In this document: piece by piece, positions 1 through 13,300 of the stretch
Layout: each line of letters starts with the position of its first letter
Position numbering within the stretch: position 1 is the first letter of the stretch
Assembly: GCA_003254925.1 (NCBI GenBank)
Contig: QANZ01004471.1
Coordinates: forward strand, 158,114 to 222,113
Direction of reading: 5' to 3'
Length of the DNA: 64,000 nucleotides
Source: Chamaecrista fasciculata
Taxonomy: Eukaryota > Streptophyta > Magnoliopsida > Fabales > Fabaceae
Program-made: the position numbers and the translations under genes
Notes under the pieces: generated by a model
Database searches by the model: none
The model's input: the letters and a program-made list of their open reading frames with translations, nothing else
Told to the model about the DNA's origin: nothing

Positions 1-458
1 CTCCAGCTCACTTCACTATATTCTTATCATATATTGGAGAAATTTAAATTAAATGTTAAACAAATAAAAAGTAGTATATACATATTGGATTATTGGCATG
101 TCTTGTCTATATTAATATACATATACAATATTTAATTATAAAATAACTAGAATTTGTCTGCTTAAAACAGAAATAAAATGTCTGTTTAAACAAAAAATAA
201 AATATCGCTTTAGGAAAACGTGCCTGTTTGAAGCAGATATTGATACAATATAAATAGACATACTTGTATTCAATCACTATGTCTATATTAATATCTGTCC
301 AAGTACGAACCTATACCATCTCTCCACGAAAAAATTGTGGTTGATCCCACATCTCTAATCTCAACCATCCCAATTATCTCTAGCTATATACCTAAATCCA
401 TATAGTAACCATAATGCCAACATTACCATATCAAGCCATGAAGAATCAGTGCTAAGAG
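1..458. other. Downstream flank of the first INT1-like gene
   Basis: AT-rich sequence between the window edge and the stop codon of the minus-strand transporter. Its right part probably holds the 3' untranslated region. No open frame, repeat or RNA gene is recognisable. Confidence 0.5.
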
Positions 459-3400
459 TTAAGACTGGTTTCCGTGCTCAATAAGGTTTTGTGTGTTTTG
501 GTTCTTGCCCCAAGCTCTCTCTTTCCATATCAGTGCTACTTCTTCAAATGTCAAACCTTTTGTCTCTGGCATAAACACAACCACAAAGATTAATGAAAGA
601 ATGGTCATAACACCAAGAATCACAAAAGTGGTACCAAGCCCCACAGCATCAACTATTGAAAGAAAGCTCTCAGACAGTATCAAACTGAAAACCCAGTTTA
701 CAGTGGCTGCCATTCCTCCACATAAACCTCGGAATTCTTCAGGATAGATTTCAGCATTCATGGTCCATGGTACAGCTCCCATCCCAGGTGAGTAGAAAAT
801 GATATATAGGGCTAATCCAAGAACAGAAATCCAACCATAGTTTGTTTTTGAAGTGTCTGAGTCTTGGAGGTAAGATCCTGCAGAGAGAACTGCAAGAGAT
901 GCTATAACACCTGATAAGCATGTGATGGCCAGCTTCCTTCGCCCTACATGTTCAATAAGATAAATGCCGAAACCTGTTCCAGCAGAATTGAGCCCAGTAA
1001 CAATGAGGGATAGAAGAATTGCTTGCTGATTGGAACCAAACCCAGCCAACTCAAGGATTGTGGGACTGTAGTACATTATTATACTGATACCAGTTATCTG
1101 CTGGGCGACCTGCAGAGTAATGAAATTATGAGTTTTTCATTGTATAATGATTAATTTCATATCAAATTCACTACCGTGCATATTGCTTTAGATAAATGAC
1201 TAACATAATAGAAATTCACTATAGCATACAATAATTTGGTTGTTATAGCATTTGAAGGACTGTGAGAATAAGATCATCAAAAGCTTTTGTACTGATTTTT
1301 TATATGCAACGGTAAACTCTTGATGAAAGGGTAATTAGGATAATTGGCAAACACTATCAAACATGAGGACGATAAGATTGACATAAAACTTTTCAAGAGA
1401 AGAAGTCTCAGAACCTGAAGTCCAGCCCCAACAGAAAATGCAATTCTGATTTCCTTCGATTTGAATACATCAATGTATTTAATTTCCTTCCGATTTAATC
1501 TTTCTTGCTCAGCCAGATAAGTAAGGTAATCAACTTCATCTTCTAGGCGCTCAAGCTCATAGATCTTAGTAAGCACAGAAGCAGCTTCATCTTTCTTGTT
1601 CTGCAAACAAAGATAAAAATATAAAATTGCAGTTTAACAGTAACAAAACTCAACTGCAATTGATGAAGTGAAAGAATGCTTTTTTACCTTGAGGAAAAGC
1701 CATCTCGGAGACTCTGGCAAGCCAATCATGAGAAGAGCCTGGACAACAGCTGGTAGACCTGCAACTCCCAGCATCCATCGCCATGTCCCAGGGACCTGCT
1801 TGACTAAAATTTCTTCAAAACCTTGAGAATAGATAGTAGTAAAATACCATTGTGCAACAAAATGCTTGGGACACACAATAAACTCTTGCTGTCATTTCAC
1901 TAACTGTTTCTTGAATAGCATCAAATCTCTTCAATACAGAAATTCAAATTTATCAAGGCCAGTACTTCAGACATTTGAGGGAGGAATTACTTCGATAATG
2001 CTACAGTTTAACAAGTCGAACACATAGTCTACAGTTTCCATCACGACATGTCAACAGTAACTTACTAGTTACAGTAAAACCAAGGAACTAATTTATGAAA
2101 TGTACCCTCTAAGCAATCATATTTCTCAACTTTAGCTTCATTGAATGACTGCCGGCTGAAAATTGAAAACTATTGCTCATGTCATAGGCATAGAATTTCT
2201 TAAGAACAAATTTAGAATTTGATTAGCTCTAATTTTTTTTTGGACTCCAATAAAAAAAAAGGGGGGGGGGGNNNNNNNNNNNNNNNNNNNNNNNNGGGGG
2301 GGGGGGGGGGGCAGGCAGATGACCTATCAACTTCCTGTTTAGGTTGGAAGATCTCAAATGACAGAAAATTGGCATAACAGCTTTAGAATATGACATAAGC
2401 ATGGCAACTTTCACATTAAAAGCAATATAAGTATGCAAAAGATCATGATTCATATATAATTCGACCAAACTAAAACAAGACCCTATGAAAATTTAACTCA
2501 TTTGAGTATTGTTTATGTAATATATAAGGGGCGCTGCAATTAATTCCAAGAGATGTATGTTAACAACAATCAAAGCCTTTTCCTATATAGATAAGTGACG
2601 CCAACTTATTTTATCTTTGTACATGTCTACAATTAAGTTATTAATAGATAAATATTTTCAGATAGTTTCTCCAATAGTTTTCTTTAATCTTCCCCTTCCC
2701 CATTTGGACAACTCTACGTACTGGAGTCTTTTTTGTAGATGCCAAAGCCACCTAAGGCGTGTTTTGACCAACTTCTCTATGAATTGTAACCCCATTGTAC
2801 ATGTCTTTAATTGCTCGGGTATATGCCACACAAACTCGTTTAATTTCTTTTCCAAAGTCTTCCATAATACTTCCCTTGGTACTCTATCAGCCTTTTCCAA
2901 ATCAATGAAAACCAAATATAGGACCTTATGAGCACTCTGATATCTCTCCACCAATATTCTGAGTAAGTATATAGCTTCTGTAGTTGACCTTCCTGGCATG
3001 AAACCAAATTGGTTCTCTGTGATTTGTGTCTCAAAGTCAAACCTTAATCTCTGCTCAATAATCTTCTCCCACAATTTTATAATATAGCTCATGAGTTTGA
3101 TCCCCCTATAATTCCAAGAGATGTATTATTGATTTCAAACTCAACATAATTTCTTTAATACAAACTCCCATATATATAGGAAGGGGGAAGAAGAGAGGCA
3201 GCAGCAACCAATATTCTTACAAGAGAACCAAATGAAAGGGTAAAGTCCAATAAGATAATCTGTACAAAGCCACACAAATTCCTGCAAACTATCTAATAGG
3301 TTCCTTTCACACAGCATTTGTTTTATTAAGACGGATACCAAATAATTTTAACAAAATTAGGAAAGATATAGAGAACAGTAAGATAAGCCTAACCTCTGTA

Positions 3401-5663
3401 AAAGCAAGATTTGTAAGGTACGCAAGAAACTGTCCAGCAGTTATCATAAACACATTTACGCTCACTAATGAGCCCCTTATTTCGGATGGTGAAGCTTCTG
3501 CAATATACATTGGAGCAGTGACAGAAGCCACACCCACACCAAGGCCAACAAGTAAGCGCCCCAGTAAAAGAATATATGCATCAGGTGCAGTAGCCGAGAC
3601 AATTGCGCCAACAACAAATATACCGTCAGCACACAGAGTGGCCTTCTTACGTCCAAAAACATCATTAAACAAACCACCCACTGCTGCTCCAATAATTGCA
3701 CCAAAGTTGGCCAAGCTAACAATAGTTTCCTGGCAACTTCAAGTATCAATCGATCCAATACATATAGAATGAAAATGGGAGAATGAAGTAATGAAGAAAA
3801 AAAAACAACAAATAATAGCCAATATAAATCTCGCAAAAGTTGTGTTGCTCTTTAGTGCTAGTTCTAGAGCTACAACTAGCACTAGATGTATAACTAACTT
3901 TTCCAACAAAATCGCTACAATTGCATTGAGAAGCTATAACTAGAATATATTCCTGTGTTCATGTCTCCTTTCTTTCTTTTCAAACAGCCAAAATATTGGC
4001 TCTTTATGAAAACTAACATAGCTCTATCACCACATGTAACTAATCAGGAAAGCAATCAATGGGCTACTTCTGCAGTATATACAACATTCAATAGAATGCA
4101 AAGGGTTGTACCTGAAGGAAGCTACTATTTCTGACGTTCTCAAAATCATCTTTAATATACAGAAGGGCCCCCGAGATCACACCTACAATGAACAACACTT
4201 CCACATGAGGTAACCTCTGCATAAGAAAACACAAGAAACCTAAAACTGCTGAAAGATCCAGGCTCCGGAAATACACAAAACTGGAAAAGTAGAATTGAAG
4301 AATTCAAACTTCAAAAATTTCTCTGAACAGAGAATGTCTAATTATTAGCCTGAGAATTCAAACTTCAAAAAATCCTCTGAACAGAGAATGTCTAAATATT
4401 AGCCTGGGAATTCAAGGTACTCAAAAATCCAGTTGCATTTGACTATTTTCTTCCTCCTCACTTGCTCTAGTCATAGATTACGAAACACAGCCACTTTGAA
4501 AAGTAGTTGTAGACCCTTTTAAACACAACATGACGATTTTCAGGTTATGTTGTCTGTTTCAGCATCTAAGCTTGGTCATATACATATCTAGTCTTTGCTC
4601 AAAGTATTTCAAGCATAGCAATTAGCAATAACAACGAATAATTATCTTAACTGTGCCTAATAATGAAATAGGTAACAGCAAAAATGTCACAGTTCTCAGA
4701 ATGAGCAACCTTTTACAAATAGATTACGGCATATTTTATGACAAATATTGCATTTTATGGTCATTGAGAACCTCTCCCGAGTGGAAAGTGAAAATATTGC
4801 ACTTTCGAATACTCAATACTCATCAGGTGGTGTTAAAAAAACCTTAGAGGAGGAACATTGATGTTGATGTTCATCCTTCGAAAGCTAAGTAGCTCGTGTT
4901 CTGTTAATTATTAAATTAGTGATCACTGCCTTTGCTTATAAATAATTTTCCAGATAATTTTTTTTTTTTGAAAAAAATACTTAATAGTAGAAATAGTTAA
5001 TAAGTTTACCGGAGACAACACCGGCAAACATGAGCAAGGAAATAATGAAATTATGAACATCCTAAATTGAATTTTTGGTGATGTAAATAAAATTAGTTCT
5101 TCAAAATTTGTGATCAAAATTTTTGGACTAGTTTGATTCTTATTAGTACAAACAACTTTTTGAGAGTTCAGAATATTGTTTACTAATTTTTTTAAAAAAT
5201 AATTTTTAATTTTTTGAATTTTTAAAATCAAATAAAAAAATAGTATTATCAAACAAATATTTAAATTTTTTTAAAAAAATGAAAAATAGTTTTGCAGAGA
5301 AAGAAAATTAAACACGCTCAATTTCTAATTTTATTTAATATCTTATTCTCTCAGTTCAGAGTGATGGTAAGCTTCCAAAACAGAATTTCCACACCACAAA
5401 AGTACATAGCAGGGATAAACAAATATAATGGTGTATGAGCAGCGAATTAAGTGTTAGATGAATGTAAGGGAAAAAGACGAAATGTAGAATGAATGACCTG
5501 TATCGAAGCCAAAGAGAAGGCCACCAATTCCAGCAGCAGCAGTGAGCATGAGTATGTAAGGATTCTTGAAGAATGAGATTTTCCTCTCTGGATATAATTC
5601 CAAATACCCTGAGCTTCCTGGTGTGTTCTCCAGCGTCATCGTCTGCGTCGTATTCTCATCCAT
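459..5663 (-). CDS. INT1: INT1-like tonoplast inositol transporter, copy 1 (6 exons)
   Basis: Predicted H+/myo-inositol symporter of the major facilitator superfamily. In plants INT1 moves inositol across the vacuolar membrane into the cytosol. Exons, in coding order: 5663-5498, 4182-4112, 3729-3394, 1795-1688, 1600-1415, 1109-459. They join in frame with GT-AG borders to give 505 residues, close to Arabidopsis INT1 (about 509, from memory). The ATG at 5663 gives MDENTTQTM, and [14 protein letters not shown] follows as in the family. Visible signatures: [12 protein letters not shown] in the first membrane helix, FGRKKATL after helix 2, PESPRWLF near residue 217, GRRKLAI, and [11 protein letters not shown] near 470. 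The C-terminus ends NLIEHGNQS. Intron 3 (about 1.6 kb) carries a poly-G assembly gap and a LINE scrap. The first intron donor is GTCATT, weaker than usual. The next gene is a tandem paralogue on the same strand. Confidence 0.93.
2261..2311. other. Poly-G tract with unresolved bases
   Basis: Eleven G, 24 N, then sixteen G, inside intron 3 of the first INT1-like gene. It looks like a homopolymer the assembler could not cross. True length is unknown. Confidence 0.9.
2559..3108 (-). mobile_element. 5'-truncated, internally deleted RTE-type LINE fragment
   Basis: Minus-strand frame 3092-2658 encodes reverse-transcriptase pieces: [14 protein letters not shown], then [20 protein letters not shown] (the D-containing block). 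It jumps straight to the C-terminal [11 protein letters not shown] ... GRGRLKKT region. The central catalytic block with the YADD-type motif is therefore deleted. The 3' end on minus finishes GGCTTTGATTGTTGTTAAC, resembling the TTG-rich tails of plant RTE elements. An 18-bp direct repeat, taattccaagagatgtat, flanks it at 2541-2558 and 3109-3126 and is read as the target-site duplication. It lies in the same orientation as the host gene. Dead element. Confidence 0.82.
4300..4415. repeat. 54-bp tandem duplication in INT1 intron 2 flank
   Basis: Two near-identical 54-bp units, 4300-4353 and 4354-4407, each starting gaattcaaacttcaaaaa. A third partial start (gaattcaa) begins at 4408. It sits in the first intron of the INT1-like gene, just upstream of exon 2. 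Confidence 0.85.
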
Positions 5664-5988
5664 CTTCGCTTTCAGAAGAAGATCCAGAACCCTAATTCCT
5701 CACGGAAAACAAGTCAAATCTCTGTGTGAGCCTGCAGCACTCAAACAAAAGAAACCTAGCTATCTGACTCTGACGAACAATTATTCTAATTTTCTTTCAC
5801 AGAAACTCTGATCTCGAGATTTTCTTTTCCTTCTGATTGGCTGATTAGTTACACGAGCACAAAAGAAGAGCGCCACCGAAAAATTTATAAACCATTTCAA
5901 TGGGAAAGGAAAACTATTACGGAGAGACCGAGACAGGTCTCTCTCCATTGACGAATCATGTTTGAAATTTGTACATGCATGAAGAAAT
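5664..5988. other. 5' flank of INT1-like copy 1
   Basis: About 325 bases between the ATG of the transporter and the edge of a large foldback repeat. It should contain the 5' untranslated region and core promoter. No canonical TATA element was assigned with confidence. Confidence 0.4.
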
Positions 5989-7134
5989 GAGTAAACTAAC
6001 AACTCGGTCCCTGGATTCTGTAAGCAGTGGCAGATCGGTCCCTGAATGGTGGAAAATTGCAACCCAATCCCTGAATTTTGCAAATGCTATACAGATAGGT
6101 CCTTCCGTCAGATTGGGTTTAAAAAAAAGCTGACGTGGCACTAACGGAGTCCGATGTGACCCGTTATTTGCTTACGTGCCCGTTAACAACCACGTCAGCA
6201 TCCGTTATACTAAAAGAAAAAATAGAACTCTTACCATGTATGTATTTCTCACCACATTAGCATATACATTAAAAAAAAGTTTGAGTTGAGCAATTGGGTT
6301 TCTGACCCATTTTTATCCTATTACTCTCAATTCTCCCTCTTTTTCATCATTTTCATTCATTTTAGTCTCAAATTCTCAAAATAAAATTGTAAAGTGTCTC
6401 AAAACTCTTCCAAACATTCCAATTTAGTCCTTAAAAATATTAAAAATCCTAAACTCTAAACCTAAAACTTAATTTTTTTAATCTTCATCTTCATCTAATT
6501 TAATTCTTAAAAATATTAAAAACCCTAAATCCTAAAACCCTAAACCCCAGAACCCTTAAAACTTATTTTTTTTTTAATCTTCATCTCCATCTTCCCAAAT
6601 TAATTTTTTAAAAATTTGGGAAGATGGAGATTATTTTTTTTTTGAAGTGTTAAGAGTTTAGGGTTTACGGTTTAAGGTTTAGGATTTAGGGTTTTTAATA
6701 TTTTTAAGGACTAAATTGGAATGTTTGGAAGAGTTTTGAGACACTTTACAATTTTATTTTGAGTATTTGGGACTAAAATGAATGAAAATGATGAAAAAGA
6801 GGGGGAATTGAGAATAATGGGATAAGAATGGGTCAGTGACGTAATTGTTCAACTCAGACTTTTTTTTTAATGTATATGCTGATGTGACGAGAAATATACA
6901 CGTGGCAGGAGTTTTTTTTTTTTTAGTATAACGGATGCTAACTGCCACGTCAGCAAATAACGGGTTACATCAGACTCCGTTAGTGCACATCAGCATTTTT
7001 GTAACCACAATTTGACGAAGGGATCTATCTGTATAAAGTTTGCAAAATTAAGGGACCGAGTTGCAATTTTCCACCATTTAATGACCGATTTACCACCGTC
7101 TGTAAAATTCAAGGACCGGGTTGCTAGTTTACTC
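5989..7134. mobile_element. 1.15-kb foldback (inverted-repeat) transposon
   Basis: Nearly the whole stretch folds on itself around about 6605-6615. The left end is gagtaaactaacaactcggt and the right end, reversed, is gagtaaactagcaacccggt. Inner blocks such as aaaattgtaaagtgtctcaa (left) reappear inverted near 6750. Arms are roughly 550 bases with scattered differences. The middle carries degenerate telomere-like CCCTAAA repeats. No protein is encoded. Flanking 9-bp sequences (tgaagaaat, ttaaaaaaa) match only partly, so the duplication is unproven. It lies about 0.3 kb upstream of the INT1-like start codon. Confidence 0.85.
6467..6700. repeat. Degenerate telomere-like CCCTAAA/TTTAGGG repeats
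   Basis: Left of the foldback centre are several CCCTAAA-like units (for example aaaccctaaatcctaaaacc). Right of it are the inverted TTTAGGG-like units (gtttagggtttacggtttaa). They form mirror halves of the foldback element rather than an interstitial telomere array. Confidence 0.7.
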
Positions 7135-7158
7135 TTAAAAAAATCTTCAAGTTGAAAT

Positions 7159-7208
7159 ATAAAATTTAAAGATAATATATATATATATATATTATCTTTA
7201 AATTTTAT
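7159..7208. repeat. 50-bp perfect AT palindrome
   Basis: A perfect inverted repeat: ataaaatttaaagataat arms joined by alternating TA. It would extrude as a hairpin, and lies just right of the foldback element. Confidence 0.85.
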
Positions 7209-10200
7209 CTATTTTAAAATGATTTACGTGCAGATTTAATTTAATTTAGTCTCAACATACAATATTAATTTAGAGAATGTAATGGTCCCTCTTGCATTTA
7301 CATGTTTTCAACTTAATTCTTTCTAAATTTTTCTTCTCAATTTGATCATTTACACTTTGTTTTGTTATCAATATTGAACTTTTTATTTAAGTTTTAACTA
7401 AATTGATTTTGTAACAATGTCAATTGATGATGTAATATTAATATAAACATATATTATTTTGTCATTAAAGATTGTTATTATAAGTAATTTTTTTATAATT
7501 TTTTAATTTTACATAAAAAATTAAATCTTTTACAAATATATTTCCTTAGTATAAAAATTCAATTTATTTATATATCGTTAAAATATTATATTATTAATTA
7601 ATGATATTATGTATATTTATTAATAATAATATATCATCAATTTAATTAAATATTAGATTGAATGATAGTCTTGGGGGGAGAGAGGCCACGTTTTGAATGT
7701 GATGGTGATACATAAACTGATAAACCCAAGAGTATCCTATGTATAGAACGTGTTAATTTAATTAAACCCGGATAGTGTCCTAATCCAATGCGGAGATAAT
7801 TTATTTAATTAAAAGTAATGTTTGTGGGTGGCTGTGATGGTTGTGAAATTTAATTTGTGTGCTTTTAGTTAACATTTACATTTTCTGGCAATATATATAT
7901 ACTAGGGGCTTTGCGTGCCCGTTTATGTAAAATAAATAAGAGATTAAATTGTTAACTTAATAAAGAAAGAGAGACTAAATAGTAAATTTTCTCTTATTTT
8001 TAAATTCATAGACTATTGTTTTAAACATGGACGACCAGGGATGGAACCATATAATATAAGATATATATTACTATAATATTTTTTATTCAATATTTTTTTA
8101 TAACTAAACCTTAATCAAAATATTCATTATTAGTAACAGTGATTAATTCTCTCAGTTTCATAGGTGAAACAATTGGCCTGAAGATTTAAAATTATTTTTA
8201 TATATACTTAAAATTTAGAATCGAACTTCTAACATTTGATTAAGAATGTAAATATTATGGAGAGTATCATGATATTTCTAAAAGCTTAAACATAATAAAT
8301 TATATTTTGAGAATTATATATAATTATTAAAAAATATTATATATATTAACAATGGTAGGTAGGTTCTTAAAAGTTTTTAGGAATTATTTAATGTCATGTT
8401 CGAAACTAAAATGCTTTTCTAGATTATTTTAAAGATGCACGTGTCTATATTATTTTAGCTAAATTTTTGAAAAAGTATATTTCAATAGATTGTTTTATCG
8501 ATATGAGATTGATCTAAGTGGAGAAATAATTCTATTTTGTTTAAACAAAATCTTAGATTTAAGATTTCGTAAATGTAGTTATTTTCATTAAAAGACTTTT
8601 TTATTATAGCCAATGCGTAACACAAGTTAAGTTTAGATCAGTCAAAACAAAATTTCATATTGGACAAGAGAAAAAAGAATCAAAATGCTTCATTAGACAT
8701 CCAAGTCTTTTCCTAAAATACAAATTAAGCTCTTAATTGGTTGATATGACGTACACGGGAGAGTTTTGTTAATCTCAAGAGAGATTTTGCTTTCACAAGA
8801 GAAACGACATATTCAACCATATATTTGCACTAGTTTTAGTGTTGGGTTTCTTTTTTGGAAGCAAATTTAGTGTTGGGTTTATCATCATGATATATAATCT
8901 TTTTGTTTTGTCAGAAAGAAAACTTCCTTCATAAGGTATAAAGTCATATAACTAGAAATAAATAAGGCAAAAGTTTAATAATGAAATTTTAATCTTACTC
9001 TCCACAAAACACGTACTACATAAGTATAAGAAAAAAAAAGAATGATAGGCAACACACCTAAAAAAAGAAAATAAGATCTAAATCTCCAGATCTACAAAAA
9101 AATATAATGAGATAAAGAAAACTTAGAAGATAAACCGAGAGGCAACACACCAATCCAATGTTAAACTTTACTTGTAGATATGAGATATTTTTACAAAAGA
9201 AAAAAGAAATAAACTATTCCTATTCTTTTTAGAAGAAAGAGACAACCCTATCTTCTTTTCAAGATTTTGAGCTCTCTTAATCCAACACAATGACCCGAAA
9301 AATAGACAATAAAAAGTTAAATTAAATTTTTATTTAATTAAAATTATATTTTGATCTCTCAAATAATATTAGTTTTACAATTTAGTTCATTCATAAATTT
9401 TTATTCTCAACTTAGTCCCTTAAAAATAAGTTGTGAATGACCAAATCAAAAAAAAGAAAATTAAAAGCGACCAAATTGTAAAAAAATAAATATATAAAAA
9501 TAATAATATATTTGATTTGAGTTATTAATTTTTGATAAACTCAATTATTTTCTTTAGTCTTACTCAATTTAACACGTCAAATAATACATTGAGCCTACCT
9601 ACCCGCCCTAAACCCAATATAACTCATCCTTGAACACCCCTAACCACGAAAACATGACAATGAGAATAAGTAATTTAATATTATCTCATGCAAAGCGTAA
9701 ATGACACACATAAATCTCTTACAACCTCATGATGCATTTCCTGAAATTTTGGAGTTCTAGATCATTATTGTGAATGACATTGCTTCGAGAAATTGTACTC
9801 TAGAATTAAGGATGATGAACTATATTCTTACCATGCTATCTCCTCATCTAAAGGTTAAAAAATTTCACCACAGAAATAGTCACTAAGAAAGGAGGATTTG
9901 ATACTTCAAAACTAAACAATTCTAAGTGTGAGAGAAAATAACCTTATAATTGCTTAGAATAGCTGAGACAAAAAAGTTTCATGATATCCCTATATATAGA
10001 ATATAATCTCAATATTTTCAAAACTATTAATTACTCATTACAACTTTATAAGATAAACAAGGCAAAAACACCTTTTTCATCTTCATATTTTAGGAAATAT
10101 ATTTGATGGTAAACTCAAATCTTGAGGAAATATTTGATAGTACATTTAACTTTTGGGAACACTTTTGACAATAAATCTTAAAAGTATGAACAAGACGTTG

Positions 10201-10375
10201 GAGTGTGCCGTCAAGTTAAACGGAGTTAGAGCAAGGGAGAAAATCGATTAAAATGTAAAACTTTAGAAATAAAATTGACATTATTTCTCCAAGTGTGCAT
10301 ACATGTTCAACAAAACTAGCAGTAGCAGCAATAGCAGCAATCACAACAATAATATGTAGATGCCATATCTCCTCT
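7209..10375. other. Intergenic DNA between the two INT1-like genes
   Basis: About 3.2 kb of very AT-rich DNA upstream of copy 1 and downstream of copy 2. There is a weak inverted repeat of the form tttacaatttagttcatt near 9380-9480 with its complement. No coding region or RNA gene was recognised. The part beside 10375 probably includes the 3' untranslated region of copy 2. Confidence 0.5.
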
Positions 10376-13300
10376 CTAAAGAAGTCTTTCTGTTTTATGA
10401 TCCTTTCCCCAAGCCCTTTCCTTCCATAACTGCTCTACTTCATCAAGTGTGAGCAATTTTGTCTCAGGCACAAACAAGGCCACAAAAATTATAGCAAACA
10501 CAGCAATAACAGCAAGAATCAAGAAGCTCCCACCAAGCCCTACAGCATCAGACACTGAAAGGAAGCTTTGTGACATTATAACACTCGAAATCCAATTCAC
10601 AGTAGCTGACATGCCCCCGCATAGGCCTCGGTATTCCTGAGGATATACCTCCGAGTTTACTGTCCAAGGAACAGGTCCCATACCGGGTGCAAAGAAAGCA
10701 ATGTACATTGCTAGCCCTAAAACAGCAAGCCACCCATAGTTTCCATTCTGAGAATCTGATGAATCAAGGAATGATCCTGCAGAAAGGATCCCTAGAGATA
10801 TGACAACACCAGATAAGCTTGTGAGAGCCAATTTCCTTCGCCCTGCGTGGTCGATGAGATAAATGCCGAGGATTGTTCCAGCAGCATTGAGGCCAGAGAC
10901 AACGAGGGATAGGAGGAGAGCTAATTGCTTGGAATGAAAGCCAGCCATCTCTATTATTGTTGGGCTGTAGTACATCACTATGCTGATACCAGTGAACTGC
11001 TGAAAAGCCTGCAAAGTCATAGGAAAGTTGTAACAAGTAAGAACCTTGTTTAATTTGGTTACAATTTACATGTGATGATTTTTCTTCCTCTTGATTATAT
11101 GAAGGCATTCATTCAGTAAAAGAATTTATCAAAACTCATGGAAGTGGAACACTAGGAAAATCATCAATCTAGTTTAAAAACAAACAGGATTTCTAGAGAA
11201 AACATATACCTGAAGGCCAGCCCCAGCCAGAAACGCTAGTCTAATTTCCTTTTTTCTGAACACATCCAAGTATCTAACATTACTTTGCTTCTCCAGTTCT
11301 TCCTCCAACTGAGCACAATAATAGTCAACTTCATCCTCTAAGCGCTCCAGATCATAGATCTTGGAGAGCACTGAAACAGCTTCATCTTTCCTATTCTGCA
11401 CACATGAAGATAAATAAGAAATTTTGAACAGAAAAAGATGAAAGTATAACTCTATCTGAATCCAAAAATCATTAAAAAAAAAAAAAGGAGAAAATCAAAT
11501 TGACCTGCATAAAAAGCCACCTTGGTGACTCGGGCAGGAAGAGCATGAGAATGAACTGAATGACTGCTGGCACACCGGCAACACCGAGCATCCATCGCCA
11601 TGTCCCGGGAACCTGCTTTGTTAATTTTGTGTTAGAAAGGTTATCTTAGAAGAAACCTCTAGTTAAATAAGAATCAGAAAGAGAAAATTCAGAAAGATGC
11701 AGTAAAAAAAATGGTGAACTTGGAGAAATTCACTAATATGGACAAGGTTACTATAGCTTTAGGAATACTTTGATATTGATATAACTCAATATTGATTATG
11801 TGATATCTTAGCACAAAAAAGAACAATGAGCTTGAAGCTTATCACTTGGACACGATTTGAGAAGTTTCAGGATGCAACTTATACCTCTCACTACCATTTT
11901 CTTAAAGGCATAGATAAACTATAAAGAATGTAAGCTTCAAAATATGAATTATTGAAAACTAAACCGTCTTAAATATCAGCTCAACATTTATAAAACTTGC
12001 CTTCAGTTGTTACTTTCTAGATGAAGCTGGTATTTTATTAATACTTAAATGGGTGAAGAAGTGTACATTCAAATGTAATGCAAGAAGCAAGATGAAGTGA
12101 AAAGAAAAGTAAGGCTAAACCTGTGTGAAAGCAAGATTTATGAGGTAGGAAAGAAACTGTCCACCAGTTATCATAAGTGTATTTGTGCTCACAAGCCCTC
12201 CTCTAATCTCTGAGGGAGATGCTTCTGCTATATACACAGGTGCAGTTACAGAAGCTACACCCACACCAATACCGACAAGAAGGCGCCCGAGTATGAGTAC
12301 ATATGGATCCGGAGAAAGTGCCATGACTACTGATCCGAAAGCAAAGATTACATCAGCAATAAGAGTTGCCTTCTTACGCCCAAATGCATCATTGATCCAA
12401 CCACCTACTGCTGCTCCAGCAATTGCACCAACTAAGGCCATGCTCACTATTGTTTCCTGACAACTACAAACAATTAGAATCTCCAAATGAGGCAAGAAAA
12501 AATGTGATACGGACATGGGAGGCACTTTAAAAGATGATAATATCGAGTCAATGAATGCGTTTATTGAAGAGACTTGAACAATTCAAAAAGTAATTGAGCC
12601 TTCAAACAACTTTGAAACTTACATTATATAGGCTGAAACAGAGTTGTTCAACATATTTTGGACTTGAAAACATTAAGTAAGAGTGATGGACCCAAGTACT
12701 ATATATGTGAAGGCTCATTAAAATACGGATTCTGCTTTACTTTCAGTTAGAATTTAGATGGTTCAACTTATTATTCATGCTTAATAGTTAACACCTTAGA
12801 TTTCTGAGATGAATAATTAATCCTCAGATATGGTATCAAATACTAAGTGGTTAGTTAAGGTTATACCTGTAAGAAACTACTCTGATCCACTTCTTGAAAT
12901 TCATCTCTGATGTACAGAAGGGCACCAGATATGACACCTATAATGGACATAACCTTTTATAAAATACCATCTTCATAAGAAAACCAAAGTTATTTCTTGA
13001 GTTGGATTTTATAATTTATAATTTTTTTTTAATCAGAGAGAAACTAATTAATGTTACTGCCATACTTACAGTTTCTATGTCTAACATACATACAAACAGA
13101 ATGACACAGCACAACCATAATTGTTTTTGAATTGTAGTGAAGTTGTGTGCAAATCAATGGATATTAAGAAATTTACAACAATGCTCTGTGTTCTAATATC
13201 AAAATATTGATGAAGCTGAAACATATTATATGTTTGGCTGATCATTAATCCAGTCTTTTAGAATTTAAGAAAATCTATTCTTATAATTGCATGATAGTGA

